Assembly: GCA_010909165.1 (NCBI GenBank)
Contig: MU008207.1
Coordinates: 186,001-250,000, forward strand
Length of the DNA stretch: 64,000 nt
Reading direction: 5' to 3'
Origin: Anthoceros angustus
Taxonomy: Eukaryota; Streptophyta; Anthocerotopsida; Anthocerotales; Anthocerotaceae
Part shown: positions 1 to 10,742 of the stretch, piece by piece
Numbering within the stretch: position 1 is the stretch's first letter
Layout of the letters: every line of letters starts with the position of its first letter
Position numbers and translations under genes: made by a program
Notes under the pieces: model-generated
What the model saw: only the letters and a program-made list of their open reading frames with translations
Told to the model about the DNA's origin: nothing
Database searches by the model: none

Positions 1-1005
1 GATTTTATCATGCCTTTGCCACCTAGCAATGAATGTCCAACTATCATGACAGTGGTGGATAAATTCACCAAACATGCATATTTCATACCTACGAAGAAGT
101 GAATGACAGCTTCTAAGGTAGCCAGTTTGTTAAAGAAGTATGTATATAAGTACCATGGTTTGCCTATACAAATTATGAGTGTTAGGGATCCGAGGTTCAC
201 AGGAGAATTCTGGCAGCATTTGATGAAAATATTGAGCGTAGAACTATGTATGCGCACAATTTATCATATAGATATAGATGGCACAACAAAACGAGTCAAC
301 TAAATCCAAGAAGAATACTTAAGACATTATATGCAGATTGATCAGAGAGATTCGACTAATCATCTAGATGATGCGGAATTTTGTTACAATAATATTGCAC
401 ATACCTCTTTGGGTTGTAGCCCTTTTGAGATGGGAGGAAATTTAGTGTTGGATGTGGTATCCATCCTAAATGCTGAAGCTTTCGACACTACCACAAGAGA
501 TCCACGCCAATTTACTGAGGAGTTGAAGGCTAAGCATGAGATTGCCAAAGGAATTTTAGCCAAGGCTGAAGCATGTCGGAAGAAATATGCTGACAAGCAC
601 AGGAGAGAAACTGTCTTCAACGTTGGGGATAAGGGATGGATAAAGTTGAAAATTTTCAAACTACCACGAGGATTATGTCTGAAGCTAAGGCCGAGATATG
701 GAGGTCCTTTTGTAGTTTTGGAGCGTATTGGGGAAGTGGTTTACAAGCAACAACTGCCTGAATGGATTTTTGCGCACAATGTGTTCTACGTTTCACTACT
801 AAAACCATTTGTGCCAAGCAAGGAGAAAGAGGACATGGACAATAAAACGTGCCAGCATAATCAAGGATTGCGGGAAATTGAGGAATTGCTTGCAAAGAGT
901 AGCGTGCCTACGAAACATAAAATCATGCCACATTACATGGTAAAATTGCATGGGATCTCACGTCCAGTTTGGGTGACATTCGAGTATATTCGGAAAGGAT
1001 CCTGA
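1..1005 (+). pseudogene. Ty3/gypsy (chromovirus-like) integrase remnant
   Basis: Decayed 3' end of a retrotransposon polyprotein, already open at the window edge. The first residues read TVVDKFTKHAYF, the first catalytic Asp of an rve integrase core. The second Asp follows in SVRDPRFTGEFW. The catalytic Glu, usually in a DGQTERVN context, reads DGTTKRVN and is lost (about 280-300). In-frame stops at about 100 and 301 split the core. From 331 to 1005 one frame carries the integrase C-terminus: SPFEM motif, then a GDKGWIKLKIFKLPRG stretch of the usual DxVxLxxxxL type, then a RYGGPFVVLERIG SH3-like fold. It ends in a weak chromodomain-like tail (HYMVKLHG to about 1000). The order and the following LTR fit Ty3/gypsy. 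Two stops and a missing catalytic residue mean it cannot encode an active integrase. Confidence 0.88.
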
Positions 1006-1207
1006 ATGATCGCTCGATACATGGCTATCACTGAGGACAGTGATCCTTTTTCCAGGTAAGGGAGAAAGTAAGGAGCCATGCATGAGAGGCATGCAACCCT
1101 AGATCTAGTTTAGTAAGTTATGTGGTTAATGGTAGTGAGGCTTAGCTTAGGGCTTAAGGAAGGCAGTCTGCTTTATGCAGTTACTTGAGGAATGAAGGAA
1201 GCCTCCA

Positions 1208-1213
1208 TATAAA
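1208..1213 (+). promoter_or_regulatory. TATA-like box in LTR copy A
   Basis: TATAAA within CCATATAAACAGG. The related copy on the other strand has CCTTATAAAAGG at the same alignment position (plus-strand 34068-34073), so the motif is kept in both. A role as LTR promoter is inferred. Confidence 0.4.
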
Positions 1214-1248
1214 CAGGGGTGAGGTGAGCTCTAGAGGTGAGATCATAA

Positions 1249-1530
1249 CAGTGATCCTAGCAGTGATCCTAGCAATGATCCTAGCAGTGATCCTAGCAGT
1301 GATCCTAACAGTGATCCTAGCATTGAGGCCACACTCTTTTGAGGATAGGCTGTGGGAGCCTAGAGATTGTGGGAGCCTAGAGTGTGAGTGTATCTAGAGG
1401 ATGAGGTGAGCTTTAGAGGTGAGATCCTAGTAGTGATCCTAGCATTGAGGCCACACTCTTTCGAGGATAGGCTGTGGGAGCCTAGAGGTCGTGGGAGCCT
1501 AGAGGTCGTTGGAGCCTAGAGTGTGAGTAT
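1249..1530 (+). repeat. 12-bp tandem repeat and 90-bp-scale repeats in LTR
   Basis: About six copies of AGTGATCCTAGC (with A/G variants) run from about 1249 to 1325. They are followed by two copies of a longer block starting TTGAGGCCACACTCTTT, each with internal GTGGGAGCCTAGAG repeats. LTR copy B carries an equivalent duplicated block of about 94 bp (33861 and 33955), so internal repeat turnover is a property of this LTR family. Confidence 0.85.
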
Positions 1531-1962
1531 GTCTAGAGGAGAGCTCTAAGGAGGAGATCGAGGAGAGAGAGTTATATTTCTAGCTTAGGCAAATATGAGG
1601 AGCTCTCTCTCATCTCCCATGATTCTCGCTAAAGTAAAGAATAGCTGAAATAAAGAGTGCTAACTCTTCCCGACTCTAGCTGAAGTCAGCTAGAAGTAAA
1701 GAGCAGCAACAAAGGTGCTAACTTCGAATCATCCTGTGGAAAGATCGGGCTACTTGGAGGCCTAGTGCTGCTGTGAAGGAAAAGGAAGACGACCCTTCGG
1801 GCCCCTCCTCTTGGGCATGTCACTGGAGCGTTTTGCTTGGGAAGATCCCACATCCGGTCTGATTGAGGATGTGTGCCACGTCCAGTCCGATCGTCATTCG
1901 CAACAGCGCACGGGTTGTGGGTCAACTGGAACCATATGCGCAGATGCATGCATTAACGTATT

Positions 1963-4629
1963 TCAGTGACGATCTCCACATGAACAAACGCCATCCGAAA
2001 AGCGGTGCACTCGGTGTGCGTCTCTGACTATAATATGTCGCTGCTCAAGGCGGGACATGACCTTGGTGCTACTATGGCAGTCATTGCACATTCGAAGATT
2101 TTTATTGACCAGCAGAGGTGTGCCATGCGGAGTGTTGAGCAGACCGTAGGCCAAGGCAAGTTTCTCGGCGTGGCCGCACAGAGTATCTTCCTTCTCCTGC
2201 TCAGACACTGCCCTGAGAACCAACTCAGTTCGCGGCACATGCCCTCCTTCTTCCTTCAGCCTTAAGTTGACGCTCCTGGCCTTGGCCGAGATGTCAGTCC
2301 TCTCCTCTCCCACCGTGAACTCATGCACCCTGTTGTGCACTTCGATGCATGCCTTGGCCGGCTTCTTCCAGGCACCAGCAGCCTTTCTCAGCGCTTCTAT
2401 TCTGTCTACCTCAGCCCATCTTCCGGCACTTGCGTAGATGCTGCCCAACAAGACATAGGCAGAGGCACTCTCAGGTTCCAGTTCAACAACACGGTCGAAA
2501 CACCGCCTTCCCCGCTCTACATCACCGTGACCTTTGCAGGCGGTCAGCAGAGATGTCCAGCCCACCACGTCTTCCCCACCCGGCATACTCTGCAGCATAC
2601 TTTCTGCCTCATCCAGATGGCCCGAGCGGCCAAGGAGATCAATCATGCAGCTATAGTGGGAAGCAGTGGGCACGATGCCATGCTTCTCCACCATGCTGCT
2701 GAAATACTGCTTGCCCTGGAGCACTAGACCTGCATGACTGCACGCCACAAGAAGACAGAGGTATGTGGTGTCGTTAGGTGGACAGCCTTGTTGGCACATC
2801 TCCTCAAAATACTGCACCGCTCTTTCACCATCGCTGTGCTGAGCGCAGCCATTGAGCAGAGCGTTCCACGTAACCACATCCCTGTTGGGCAACATGTCGA
2901 ACACCTGCCGAGCATCCTCCAAGCTCCCGCATTTGGCATACGTGTCCACAAGGCCACTGCCAATAAACACATCGGCTTCCAGCCCTTGTTCCCTGATGCG
3001 GGCATGGAGCTCCTTGGCCTGCTGCACGGCTCCAGCATTGGCACATGCATGAAGGAGGCACATGTATGAAACACGATTGGGTGAACACGTGCCCTCTTCC
3101 ACCATGCTCTCATACAGAGCAAGAGCTTCTCCCCCAAACCCCTGCTGCGAGTATCCTGCCATGATGGTGTTCCATGTCACAATGTCCCTGGCAGGCAAGC
3201 CGTCAAAAACCCTGCGAGCATCATCCAGGCCCCCACACTTGGCATACATGTCCACAAGAGCATTACCCACCGACAGGTCATCTTGTAGGCCTGTGTCACG
3301 AATCTGTGCGTGCAACTGCTGCCCCTGAAGAAGATCTCCGGCACTGGCACATGCTTGAAGGAGGCACACAAAGGTGACAGGGTTAGCCGGGGGGGACATG
3401 GTGCGGTACAGAGCAAGAGCTTCGTGGCCAAGGCCATGCTGTGCATATCCTGAAAGCATGGCCGTCCATGTCACCACATCTCTGGAAGGCAATGCGTCGA
3501 ACACCTTCCGGGCATCCTCCAAGCTGCTGCACTTGGCATACATGTTCACCAGGCTGCTGCCCACGGAGACATCCCACTCCAGCCCTCTTTCACGTACCTG
3601 TGCATGCAGCAGCTTCCCCTGATGCAGCGCACTGGCCCCCACAGCCGCACACGCTTTCAACAGGCACACGAACGAAACCGAGTCTGCCAGCAGCCCTGCT
3701 TCTCCTTGCTGCTGCACACCCTGTGCGTACAGAGCGAGCGCCTCTCGACCCAATCCCTGTTGCACATACGCAGCGATCATGGCAGTCCATGTCACCTTGC
3801 TTCTGCTTCCAGTGGGCAGACTGTCAAACACATTCCGGGCGTCGTCGAGGCTCCCGCACTTGGCATACATGTGCAACAAGCTGTTGGCCACGAAAGTGTT
3901 GGGCCTCACCGAGCTTGCCAGAATGTGCCCATGGACATCCTTCCCTGCCTCCAGATCCCCGGCTGCCGCACACGCCTTCAGGACAGCCACGAAGATGTGG
4001 TTGTCTGGCCTGGCACCGGACTCCCGCATCCGCCGATACAAGCAGACGGCCTGAGCAGGGTGCCCGTTGTGGGCATGCGCCAGGATGATGGAGGACCACA
4101 TGTGGGCGGTGGGAGCCGGCACCTTGCTGAAGACCCCGACCGCCTCCTCCAATTTGCCATGCCCGGCATACATGCCGATGATGTGGGTGGCCAAGAATGC
4201 ATCGGACTCGAACCCGCTTCTCACAGCCAGGGAGTGAAGGCGCCGGCCGGAGGCCAAATCACGTCCTGCGATGCATCTCTTGAGGACGCGGAACAGTAGG
4301 GAGGTGGTGATGTCACACCCCTGTTGCACCAGCCCATGCAGAGCTTCCACGGCCTCGCTCACCTCACACCTCTCCAGCAGCAGCATGGGATCCGTGACAT
4401 TCCCCCACATCTCTTGTTTCCTCCACCCAACATGTTCCTCCACCTCCACCACTCTGGAGGCCGCTGTTGCCGGCCATGAACGGCTCCAAGACACGAATCC
4501 CAGCTGCTGCTGCCTACAATGTCTGTCCTCTCTGTTTGGCAACACCCTTCGAAAGACAGCACTTGGCGACTCTAAACTGCTGGCCACCGCTGGCTGCCCG
4601 ACGACGGAGCTTTGCAGATGCAACGCCAT
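1963..4629 (-). CDS. PPR-DYW protein, KP-type, ending DRH (intact)
   Basis: Likely organellar RNA-editing factor. The first in-frame ATG is at 4629 (888 aa); the frame stays open to about 4713 but without an ATG. An N-terminal stretch rich in Arg/Ser (first ~80 aa) could be a targeting peptide. PLS-type PPR triplets follow from about residue 80, with hallmark MYAKCGSLDDARNVFD and VTWTAMIAAY segments, then E1/E2 motifs. The last 134 residues are a DYW-like domain with variant features: PG box KKPAKACIEV (residues 755-764), active-site HAE instead of HSE (820-822), CNDCH zinc motif (848-852), CSC near the end, and final DRH instead of DYW. KP-type domains with such ends are associated with U-to-C editing in ferns, hornworts and some lycophytes (family knowledge). 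No frameshift was seen; the other KP genes here are less complete. Confidence 0.92.
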   Translation of the reverse strand: MALHLQSSVVGQPAVASSLESPSAVFRRVLPNREDRHCRQQQLGFVSWSRSWPATAASRVVEVEEHVGWRKQEMWGNVTDPMLLLERCEVSEAVEALHGLVQQGCDITTSLLFRVLKRCIAGRDLASGRRLHSLAVRSGFESDAFLATHIIGMYAGHGKLEEAVGVFSKVPAPTAHMWSSIILAHAHNGHPAQAVCLYRRMRESGARPDNHIFVAVLKACAAAGDLEAGKDVHGHILASSVRPNTFVANSLLHMYAKCGSLDDARNVFDSLPTGSRSKVTWTAMIAAYVQQGLGREALALYAQGVQQQGEAGLLADSVSFVCLLKACAAVGASALHQGKLLHAQVRERGLEWDVSVGSSLVNMYAKCSSLEDARKVFDALPSRDVVTWTAMLSGYAQHGLGHEALALYRTMSPPANPVTFVCLLQACASAGDLLQGQQLHAQIRDTGLQDDLSVGNALVDMYAKCGGLDDARRVFDGLPARDIVTWNTIMAGYSQQGFGGEALALYESMVEEGTCSPNRVSYMCLLHACANAGAVQQAKELHARIREQGLEADVFIGSGLVDTYAKCGSLEDARQVFDMLPNRDVVTWNALLNGCAQHSDGERAVQYFEEMCQQGCPPNDTTYLCLLVACSHAGLVLQGKQYFSSMVEKHGIVPTASHYSCMIDLLGRSGHLDEAESMLQSMPGGEDVVGWTSLLTACKGHGDVERGRRCFDRVVELEPESASAYVLLGSIYASAGRWAEVDRIEALRKAAGAWKKPAKACIEVHNRVHEFTVGEERTDISAKARSVNLRLKEEGGHVPRTELVLRAVSEQEKEDTLCGHAEKLALAYGLLNTPHGTPLLVNKNLRMCNDCHSSTKVMSRLEQRHIIVRDAHRVHRFSDGVCSCGDRH

Positions 4630-4683
4630 GCGCCTGCCTCGGCCTCCGCCTTTGGCTTCGGCTTCGGCTTCGGCTTCGAAAGC

Positions 4684-4882
4684 GTGGATCAATGAGGGTT
4701 GTCCAGGGACATATCATGCTGCCATGCAGCGAACGCTCTCCCTTCCTCCCAAAGCAACTGCACACAAATCGCGCGCGGGTTCCTTCAAGCTTGGTTCCTC
4801 CAGATTACCTCCATTCCTGATTTTGCCGTTTTCTTTCCTGATGAAATGTCCATGGACCTTTATGTGGATCAATGAGGGTTGT
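4684..4882. repeat. 19-bp direct repeat upstream of the KP-type PPR gene
   Basis: GTGGATCAATGAGGGTTGT occurs exactly at 4684-4702 and again at 4864-4882, about 60 and 240 bp upstream of the proposed start codon. The function is unknown; it may be a promoter element pair or the footprint of an insertion/deletion. Confidence 0.6.
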
Positions 4883-6365
4883 GCATCGAGCGTGCCGCAA
4901 GTTTGCGAAACTCAGAGCATCATTGGAGCGGGCAACGAGAGTCCGACAACTATACATACATATGTTGTTTATGAGTGAACGCGCTGCTTCAAGATTAGAC
5001 TTTCACCAAAATCACTACATATGTATATTTATGGGCAAAATAAGATAGTGAATTGTCGGTTGCTGTTATTTTATATCAAGGGTCCGTTATAAAATGGATT
5101 CCACATCCTTTTACTTTGGATTTGTTGCTGGGATTGGTGAATGATGGATAGCTTCCGCGAGCTACATACAATGTGCACATGTGGTTAGTTGGCCATGCGC
5201 TAGTCAGACATAAACACACAGGTTAGGCAATAGGAGACTCATCCTAGGATTTCCCCCTCTCATAATTTGTAACGTCATTGCCCAACATGCTCAGATAACA
5301 ACATTCAAGAAAGGGGCAGGGGGGGGCGGGAGTAAATTTATGATGTGTAGAGTCACGTTGTTGAGCAACCCTAAAATGTTCCTCATTTTCAGAGCTTCAT
5401 CCTCGGACATCTTCAACCACTGCCAGTAGTTATCACACTCCTCATACCACTTTCAGTAGATCGAATCCTTCTTCAAGCGCCACATAAAGGCTCAATCAAA
5501 GTAAACTAGTTTACATACTCTCTAAACCTCCCAGACTCCCTCAACATAATCAATCATGGAATCAAATCAGCATGGTTGGTAGGACTCAGAGTATCAAAAC
5601 AGGTGCCATCGATTTATCTTAAAGTCTTCTAGACTAGCCCTAATTTGGTGTAACCAGATATGGGTTTGGATGCATCGTGGCTAACTCTTTTGACAAGCTT
5701 GAGTCCACTCAAACCTATATAGGCTCTTAGAATCATAGTAAGGGGCCTATACAGAGGTTCAAAATTTTCAATGAGGCACCAACCATGATGCCTATCGCAA
5801 TAGCCTAGCCACATTGCACCTCCTTTTAGTTCTTGGACTCAAATGTGAGGATCATACTGGGATAGCAAGTGTCTATGAGCCATGACAAGATGGTGGAGAG
5901 TGAAAGCACAAAGACTGCTAGCATACTTGGAAAGGATGTTAGCTCTATAGATTTCTATGTAGTAACCTTTAACATATTAAACTTAGAGGTTGACTCAAAT
6001 AACAGCTAAGGGTTACATTTCTTAGATGCCTCGGGAGCACCAAATTTGCTCAAAGGAAAATATGCGAATCAAGAATGATGTCTTTTTAGATGAGAGACAC
6101 TCAAAATCTCACATGTAACAGTCAGTGAATAATAAATATAAAAAATGATAGACGTAAACAGTATAAATAAAATATAGTAAATAGGTAAGAAGTATGCATT
6201 CTAATGGAGGACTTGCTTGACCAAGTAGGGCCCAAGTTGCCACCTTGGCTTTAGCCTTGCTCTGACCTCCTTCTTCATTTGGCTCCCTCCTCCTTCATCT
6301 AACGCCGCATGTTAAGTTTGAGCACCTAGTTTGCTAGTGGCAACTCAAAATCCAACCTACTCTCA
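4883..6365. other. Intergenic, no gene recognised
   Basis: AT-rich spacer with only short open frames on either strand. I recognise no protein motif, RNA gene or clear repeat. It probably contains decayed transposon sequence, since the next segment is a gypsy remnant. Confidence 0.6.
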
Positions 6366-6653
6366 TCAAAGGCATTGTTTAATATGATTTTTCTTCTTCC
6401 ACATGTGCGCATGCTCCGCTGTCAGGCCTTGCACTTCTTCAAGTTTGCATAGCTGAATAAATCTTTCCTCGGGTGTAGTGTCTTCATCTAGCCTTGATGT
6501 AATTCCAAAGCCCAGTGTGGCTGCGTCGTCTTGTGTTGGCACTCTTGCCTCCACTCCATACACCATCTTAAAAGGTGGTTCATGGCCTATAGTGCCCCAA
6601 ACAAATGTTAAGAATGAGGCACGACTATTTTTTAAAGAACACATACTTTTCAT
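6366..6653 (-). pseudogene. Ty3/gypsy integrase C-terminal remnant
   Basis: A 95-residue open frame carries PFKMVYGVEARVPTQDD, which matches the SPFxLVYGxEAVxP block after the integrase core of Ty3/gypsy elements, followed by a Leu/Glu-rich stretch. The frame upstream (above 6653) is interrupted by stops. Flanking gag-pol and LTRs were not recognised, so this is an isolated fossil. It is not the same copy as the element at 1-1005 and lies on the other strand. Confidence 0.7.
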
Positions 6654-6871
6654 ACTACCTACAACTGTTTGGAGAGACTCCTTGTTTTACTCAAACACTA
6701 GCTCTTATGGACAGCCAAACTAGCTTACTACTAAATGGTACAAAAAATGACCAACATTCTCGCCAGATAGAGCAAGGAGGGCTTGGGTTCTACCCAATTG
6801 GTAGTGTAGTTCTCGTGGATATTTTTAAAAAAGGTGGGCCAAATTTATCCTAACACACGAAGGTGGCAGAG

Positions 6872-7200
6872 AGCGGCAGCGAAGCTATGGCTTTTGTTTT
6901 TGAAAGTGCGGCAGTGAGTTGTGGCTCTTGTTTTCGAAAGTGCGGCAGCGAGCTATGGCTTCTGTTTTCGAAAGTGCGGCATAGAGTTATGGCTCCTGTT
7001 TTCGAACGTGCGGCGTGACTTTGGCTCTGTTTTTGAGCGTCGCGAGCGAGCTCTGTTTTCGAAAGTGCGGCATAGAGTTATGGCTCCTGTTTTTGAGCGT
7101 CGTGACTTTGGCTCTGTTTTTGAGCGTCGGCCGAGCTTTGGCTCTGTTTTGAAAGTCTTGACGAGCTATAGCTCTGTTTTGAAAGTGCGGCATGCATTGT
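6872..7200. repeat. Degenerate ~35-bp tandem repeat
   Basis: Around nine imperfect copies of a 34-36 bp unit of the form GCGGCAGCGAGCTATGGCTC + TTGTTTTCGAAAGT. The first three units start at 6873, 6908 and 6942; later ones are shortened or carry GAGCGTCG variants. It creates spurious open frames on both strands. Confidence 0.8.
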
Positions 7201-8115
7201 ACGTCGCAAGCAAGCAAGACGTAGGTTGCAATATAGCCCATGCGTGTTTGAACTTTACGACTAAATACACAGCATACTATTGGAAGATGTTTTAGTCGAA
7301 TACCATTATTTAAGATGTATTGGCTGCCCATTATGAAGGATGGAAAATAAATCCAATTGAATGCATTCTTGATGACAAATATGTGGGAGGCTTGCACAAA
7401 CTCGAAAGACGTTCTGGTTGGCGACCACTTGCGTACTAGGAACACCCTTTTTAATATTATTCTATTATAGGGCATCCAAGGAAATCACTTGATTTCAATG
7501 CCTTCTCGGCAAGTTGGGGCTGGTAGGAATCAAATTCATTGAGAATTGAGTACTAGACCGAGAAGCCTTTCCCCATCCAACATAAAGCACAATAAACACA
7601 ATAACACAATGAGGCCCCAAAAGGAGAACAAGTTAGGACACCCTCTCAAAGAGTCGGGGAGAAAACATAGCTCGGAACGACAAATTGGTACACCATACTC
7701 GATTATCCCATAGCAAGAGATTAAATTGAGTTCAACTGGGTGAATTTAAATCGAATTCAAATTTGAGCTACGTGGGGTGTAAGTCGAAATCAAACTCAAA
7801 CTCAAATTTGAGTCCTAGTCCAGAGTCTCGATCGAGCTCAATCTCATTTCGAATAGGTAGACTTTCATGACTTTCACCTTATCAGCTATGAATGTTGGAA
7901 AATCTCAAACAAACCTCAGCTAGAGGATTTTAAATATGAGAGAAAAGAAGACTTTATTATAAAAAAGAGATAGGAAAAACCCATCCACCCGAAAAAAAAA
8001 GGGGGAAAAACCCAAAGAAGGGCACCATGCCAGGGGGACTAGCCCGCACGATCACGCATTTCAAAACTACCAACCATCCGAAGAACTTCGTGGTTAGGGA
8101 TGTGAAAAGGCCTAC
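7201..8115. other. Intergenic, no gene recognised
   Basis: AT-rich sequence without recognisable coding potential. It holds Glu/Ser-codon-like repetitive text around 7740-7850 (alternating GAATTCAAA/CTCAAATTTGAG motifs) and an A-rich tract at about 7979-8015 that could be the tail of a retroposed element. Confidence 0.5.
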
Positions 8116-9253
8116 TTACCACCGGTGTCGAAGAAGCTGCATCTCCCGCGCTCGTTGTCGCCCTGTACACTGCATTGGCCAACGTCCTCTACAGAGCGAT
8201 GGAAACCCTATGCCGGAAGAAAGCAACAATACAAGAAAGGGGGAGGCCAACCCCATTCTTGCAGCTATGATAAGCCTTGGCGCAGGCCTTGACGAACCTA
8301 GAGAAATCCTTGCCATGGCTCCGTGAGTCTCAATGGCAAAGGGGACGAAGGCGTGGCCGTCCTGCATAGGAGAATACTTGTGGATCTTAGCCGTCGCGCA
8401 TCCCTCCGTTGCCCAACCTGGAGGGTTAAGAGTAACATGTTCGCAGACACTGTCCTGGGTGGGATTGGTGACAACCACATCAGTAACCGAAACCTTATCC
8501 CCCGGGTCAAAAATAGATTTGCCCTAAGCAAAACCCCATTGAGCAGCGTGTAAGGGCGCTCCCTAAATGGAAGGAACCAGCCTTCCCTAGGAATATAGAA
8601 CATGACGTCCCGGACGGCGTCATGCGTAGCGATACGTTGCCCACCCGCGGGATAGCGAGCCATGTGCGTCCCAAAGTCATCGAGAGGGGCCCCGCAGCTG
8701 CAAGTTGAAAGAGAGCAAACCAGAGGATGGACCAAGCCTAGGCGAAAATGCATCGCGGTGGAAAAAGTTGCTGTGTGATGCGGAACGCCTGAATACTGGG
8801 TCGAGCCAGAAGCCAGGAACCTGTTTCCTTCCCCGAGCAAGAGCGGAGACGAGGCCTAGTGGGCCTAGGAGTGGAGGAATCCCGGAGGAGGGCCAATTGC
8901 GCCTGCCTGTACTGTTTCTCCAGGAGAGACGCTTGAAGTCCCCGGAGCCCAACCTCGGGAAGAGAGGAAAAAGACGGCAGGGCAGCCCTCGCCTCGGAGG
9001 ATAAATAGTCCCTAGCTAATCTTAGCGAGGCCTGCATGGGAAAAGTCCCCTCCTCAACGCCCGTGACAAAAGTCTCTAGGATATGTGAATGCCCAATCAA
9101 GAAACGGGAGGACAAGAAGGGGGCAAAGAGAGCCCAGCTCCCTAAGAAAGCCGCTAGCGCGGAGGCCTCTGTGGCCAGCAAACCAGTGCCCCCAAAGCGG
9201 CGGAAAAGCGGCTGCGCCAGCAAGATCCCGCCGCTGGAAGGTGCCTGGGCCAA
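8116..9253 (-). pseudogene. LINE-like retroelement C-terminal remnant
   Basis: Three overlapping frames on the minus strand (about 9253-8738, 8840-8298, 8478-8116) together resemble the C-terminal part of RT-containing non-LTR-like ORFs. Visible pieces are FGGTGLLATEASALAAFLG, then LRSCSGKETGSWLLARPS, then a CGAPLDDFGTHMARYPAGG block recalling the CxxCG..D.FGDHALSC..GG..RHDAVRD motif, then HDAVRDV, VVVTNPTQDS and HAFVPFAIETHGAMAR. This order matches the region after the reverse transcriptase, with a possible restriction-like endonuclease fold. It is frameshifted at least twice and lacks the RT core, so it is dead. The family assignment comes from motif memory only. Confidence 0.55.
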
Positions 9254-9678
9254 TGATGTCGCCTAAAACCTGCATAAACCTCTTGTTGAAATTCAATGTT
9301 AGAACTTGAATTGAATTTTAAACATTAAAACTTGAATCTCCAATTGTGTGGCATACATATGTTTGTACCACATCCGTTGGGTAATGTTTGGCATTCGTAT
9401 CCTGAAGAGAAGAAACTTAGTCTACAGCCTAAAGCAACCCAGGTGGTTTTGCACTAGGTGGCTATCTCGTGTTCATGGGCGCCTGAAAGAGAAGGGCAAG
9501 AGCACCAGGGTGACCGCCCCAGTCATTTCTGCCGTATTTTTCTCTGGGAGTCTTTACGTCGAGTATGTGTTTGTGGGGTGCACCTAATCTGGTGAGAAGA
9601 TTAGGGTTTAGCGTTAACGCATCACGTTATATCATTGAACTATCTGCTGCTGGTATGCACTTCATGTGCCCTTTAGTG
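9254..9678. other. Spacer between LINE remnant and PPR gene
   Basis: No gene recognised. It contains a short direct duplication around ATTGAATTTTAAACATTAAAA/TTGAAATTCAATG (9286-9335) and then the 3' flank of the PPR gene ending near 9680. Confidence 0.5.
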
Positions 9679-10742
9679 GTTATTCCCCACCACAAACGGT
9701 GTAGATGGACTTCCCATCTCTGCATTTTTTATAAAGTCTGCATGTCGCCCTCCACGTTGTGGCAATCAAAAGAGACCCGCAAATTTTTCACAAAGAATAT
9801 GGGGGTCGCCTCGGGTGTGCTCTTGAGGGCACATGCGATAGCCACTTGTTCCCTGTGCCCGCACAAATAATCGCCCTTTCTATCGTCAGATGTGTCCGCC
9901 TTCGAAGAGTCAAAATGTGGAACATCTCCTTCTGTCTTCGTTTCGAAGATCACCTGCTTCAGACTAGCTTGACGCTTGAAACTGGGGATGCTTCTCATCC
10001 CCAACCAAAAAACTATGCACCTCGTTGTCTGTCCACCAGCACTGACCTGGCTGCTTCCATGCCCTGATTTGTCTCCGCAGCGTCTGCATCTTCTCTGCTT
10101 GCTCCCACATCTGGGCACCAGTGTAAATGTTTGACATCAACACATAGGCTGCGGCATCTTTCTTGTCTAATTTCACTGCTTCATTGAAAGCAAGGTTCCC
10201 CACCTCCACGTCACCCCACTTTCCACACGCACCCAACAGAGTGTGCCAGATTGTCGCATTGGGGGACACAGGCATTGTCCTTACTAAACCTAGTGCCTCA
10301 TCCAAGTGTCCTGCGCGACCGAGGAGATCCACCATGCATGCGTAGTGCTTCTCAGTGGGTGTGATGCCATACTGTTTACTCATAGCTACAAAGTACTCCC
10401 GCCCCTTGTTAACAAGACCTGCATGGCTGCACACTGTTAGTACACTAAGGAATGTGATGCTGTCTGGGAACATGCCATCTTCTCCCATTCTCTGAACCAG
10501 GTCAAGGACCACTGCACTGTCACCTTGACAGGCGTAGCTTGCAATTAGCGCATTCCAGGGGACTATGCCCCTTTCCGGCAAGGCATTAAACACACACTGT
10601 GCATCGTGCGTGCTCCCACACTTTCCATACATGTTAATCAAACTGCCAGCTACACACAAATCAGATTGAAGCCCTTGTTCTACAATCTGCGCATGTAGCT
10701 GCCTACCCAAATGTAGAGCTGCCACATTTGCACATGCTTGTA

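Larger units (their letters stand above)
1069..1780 (+). mobile_element. LTR-like sequence (copy A)
   Basis: This stretch follows the integrase remnant where the 3' LTR should lie, just after purine-rich AAGGGAGAAAG (about 1058-1068), a possible polypurine tract. It matches the reverse complement of 33600-34212 along its length: shared blocks include GCATGAGAGGCATGCAACCC, GATCTAGTTTAGTAAGTT, CTTAGCTTAGGGCTTAAGG and GGGCTACTT..GCCTAGTGCTG. A TATAAA at 1208-1213 has a counterpart in the other copy and may be the LTR promoter. Exact TG..CA ends could not be placed. Confidence 0.7.

Noticed and set aside
1185-1397. Plus-strand frame rich in VILAVILA
   Set aside because: Translation of the 12-bp tandem repeat inside the LTR, not a gene.
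2005-4978. Several 80-235-residue frames antisense to the KP-type PPR gene
   Set aside because: Shadows of the PPR gene; they mirror its repeats and show no motif.
6872-7200. Possible CRISPR-like or centromeric repeat
   Set aside because: About nine degenerate units of 35 bp with no spacers and only 330 bp in total.
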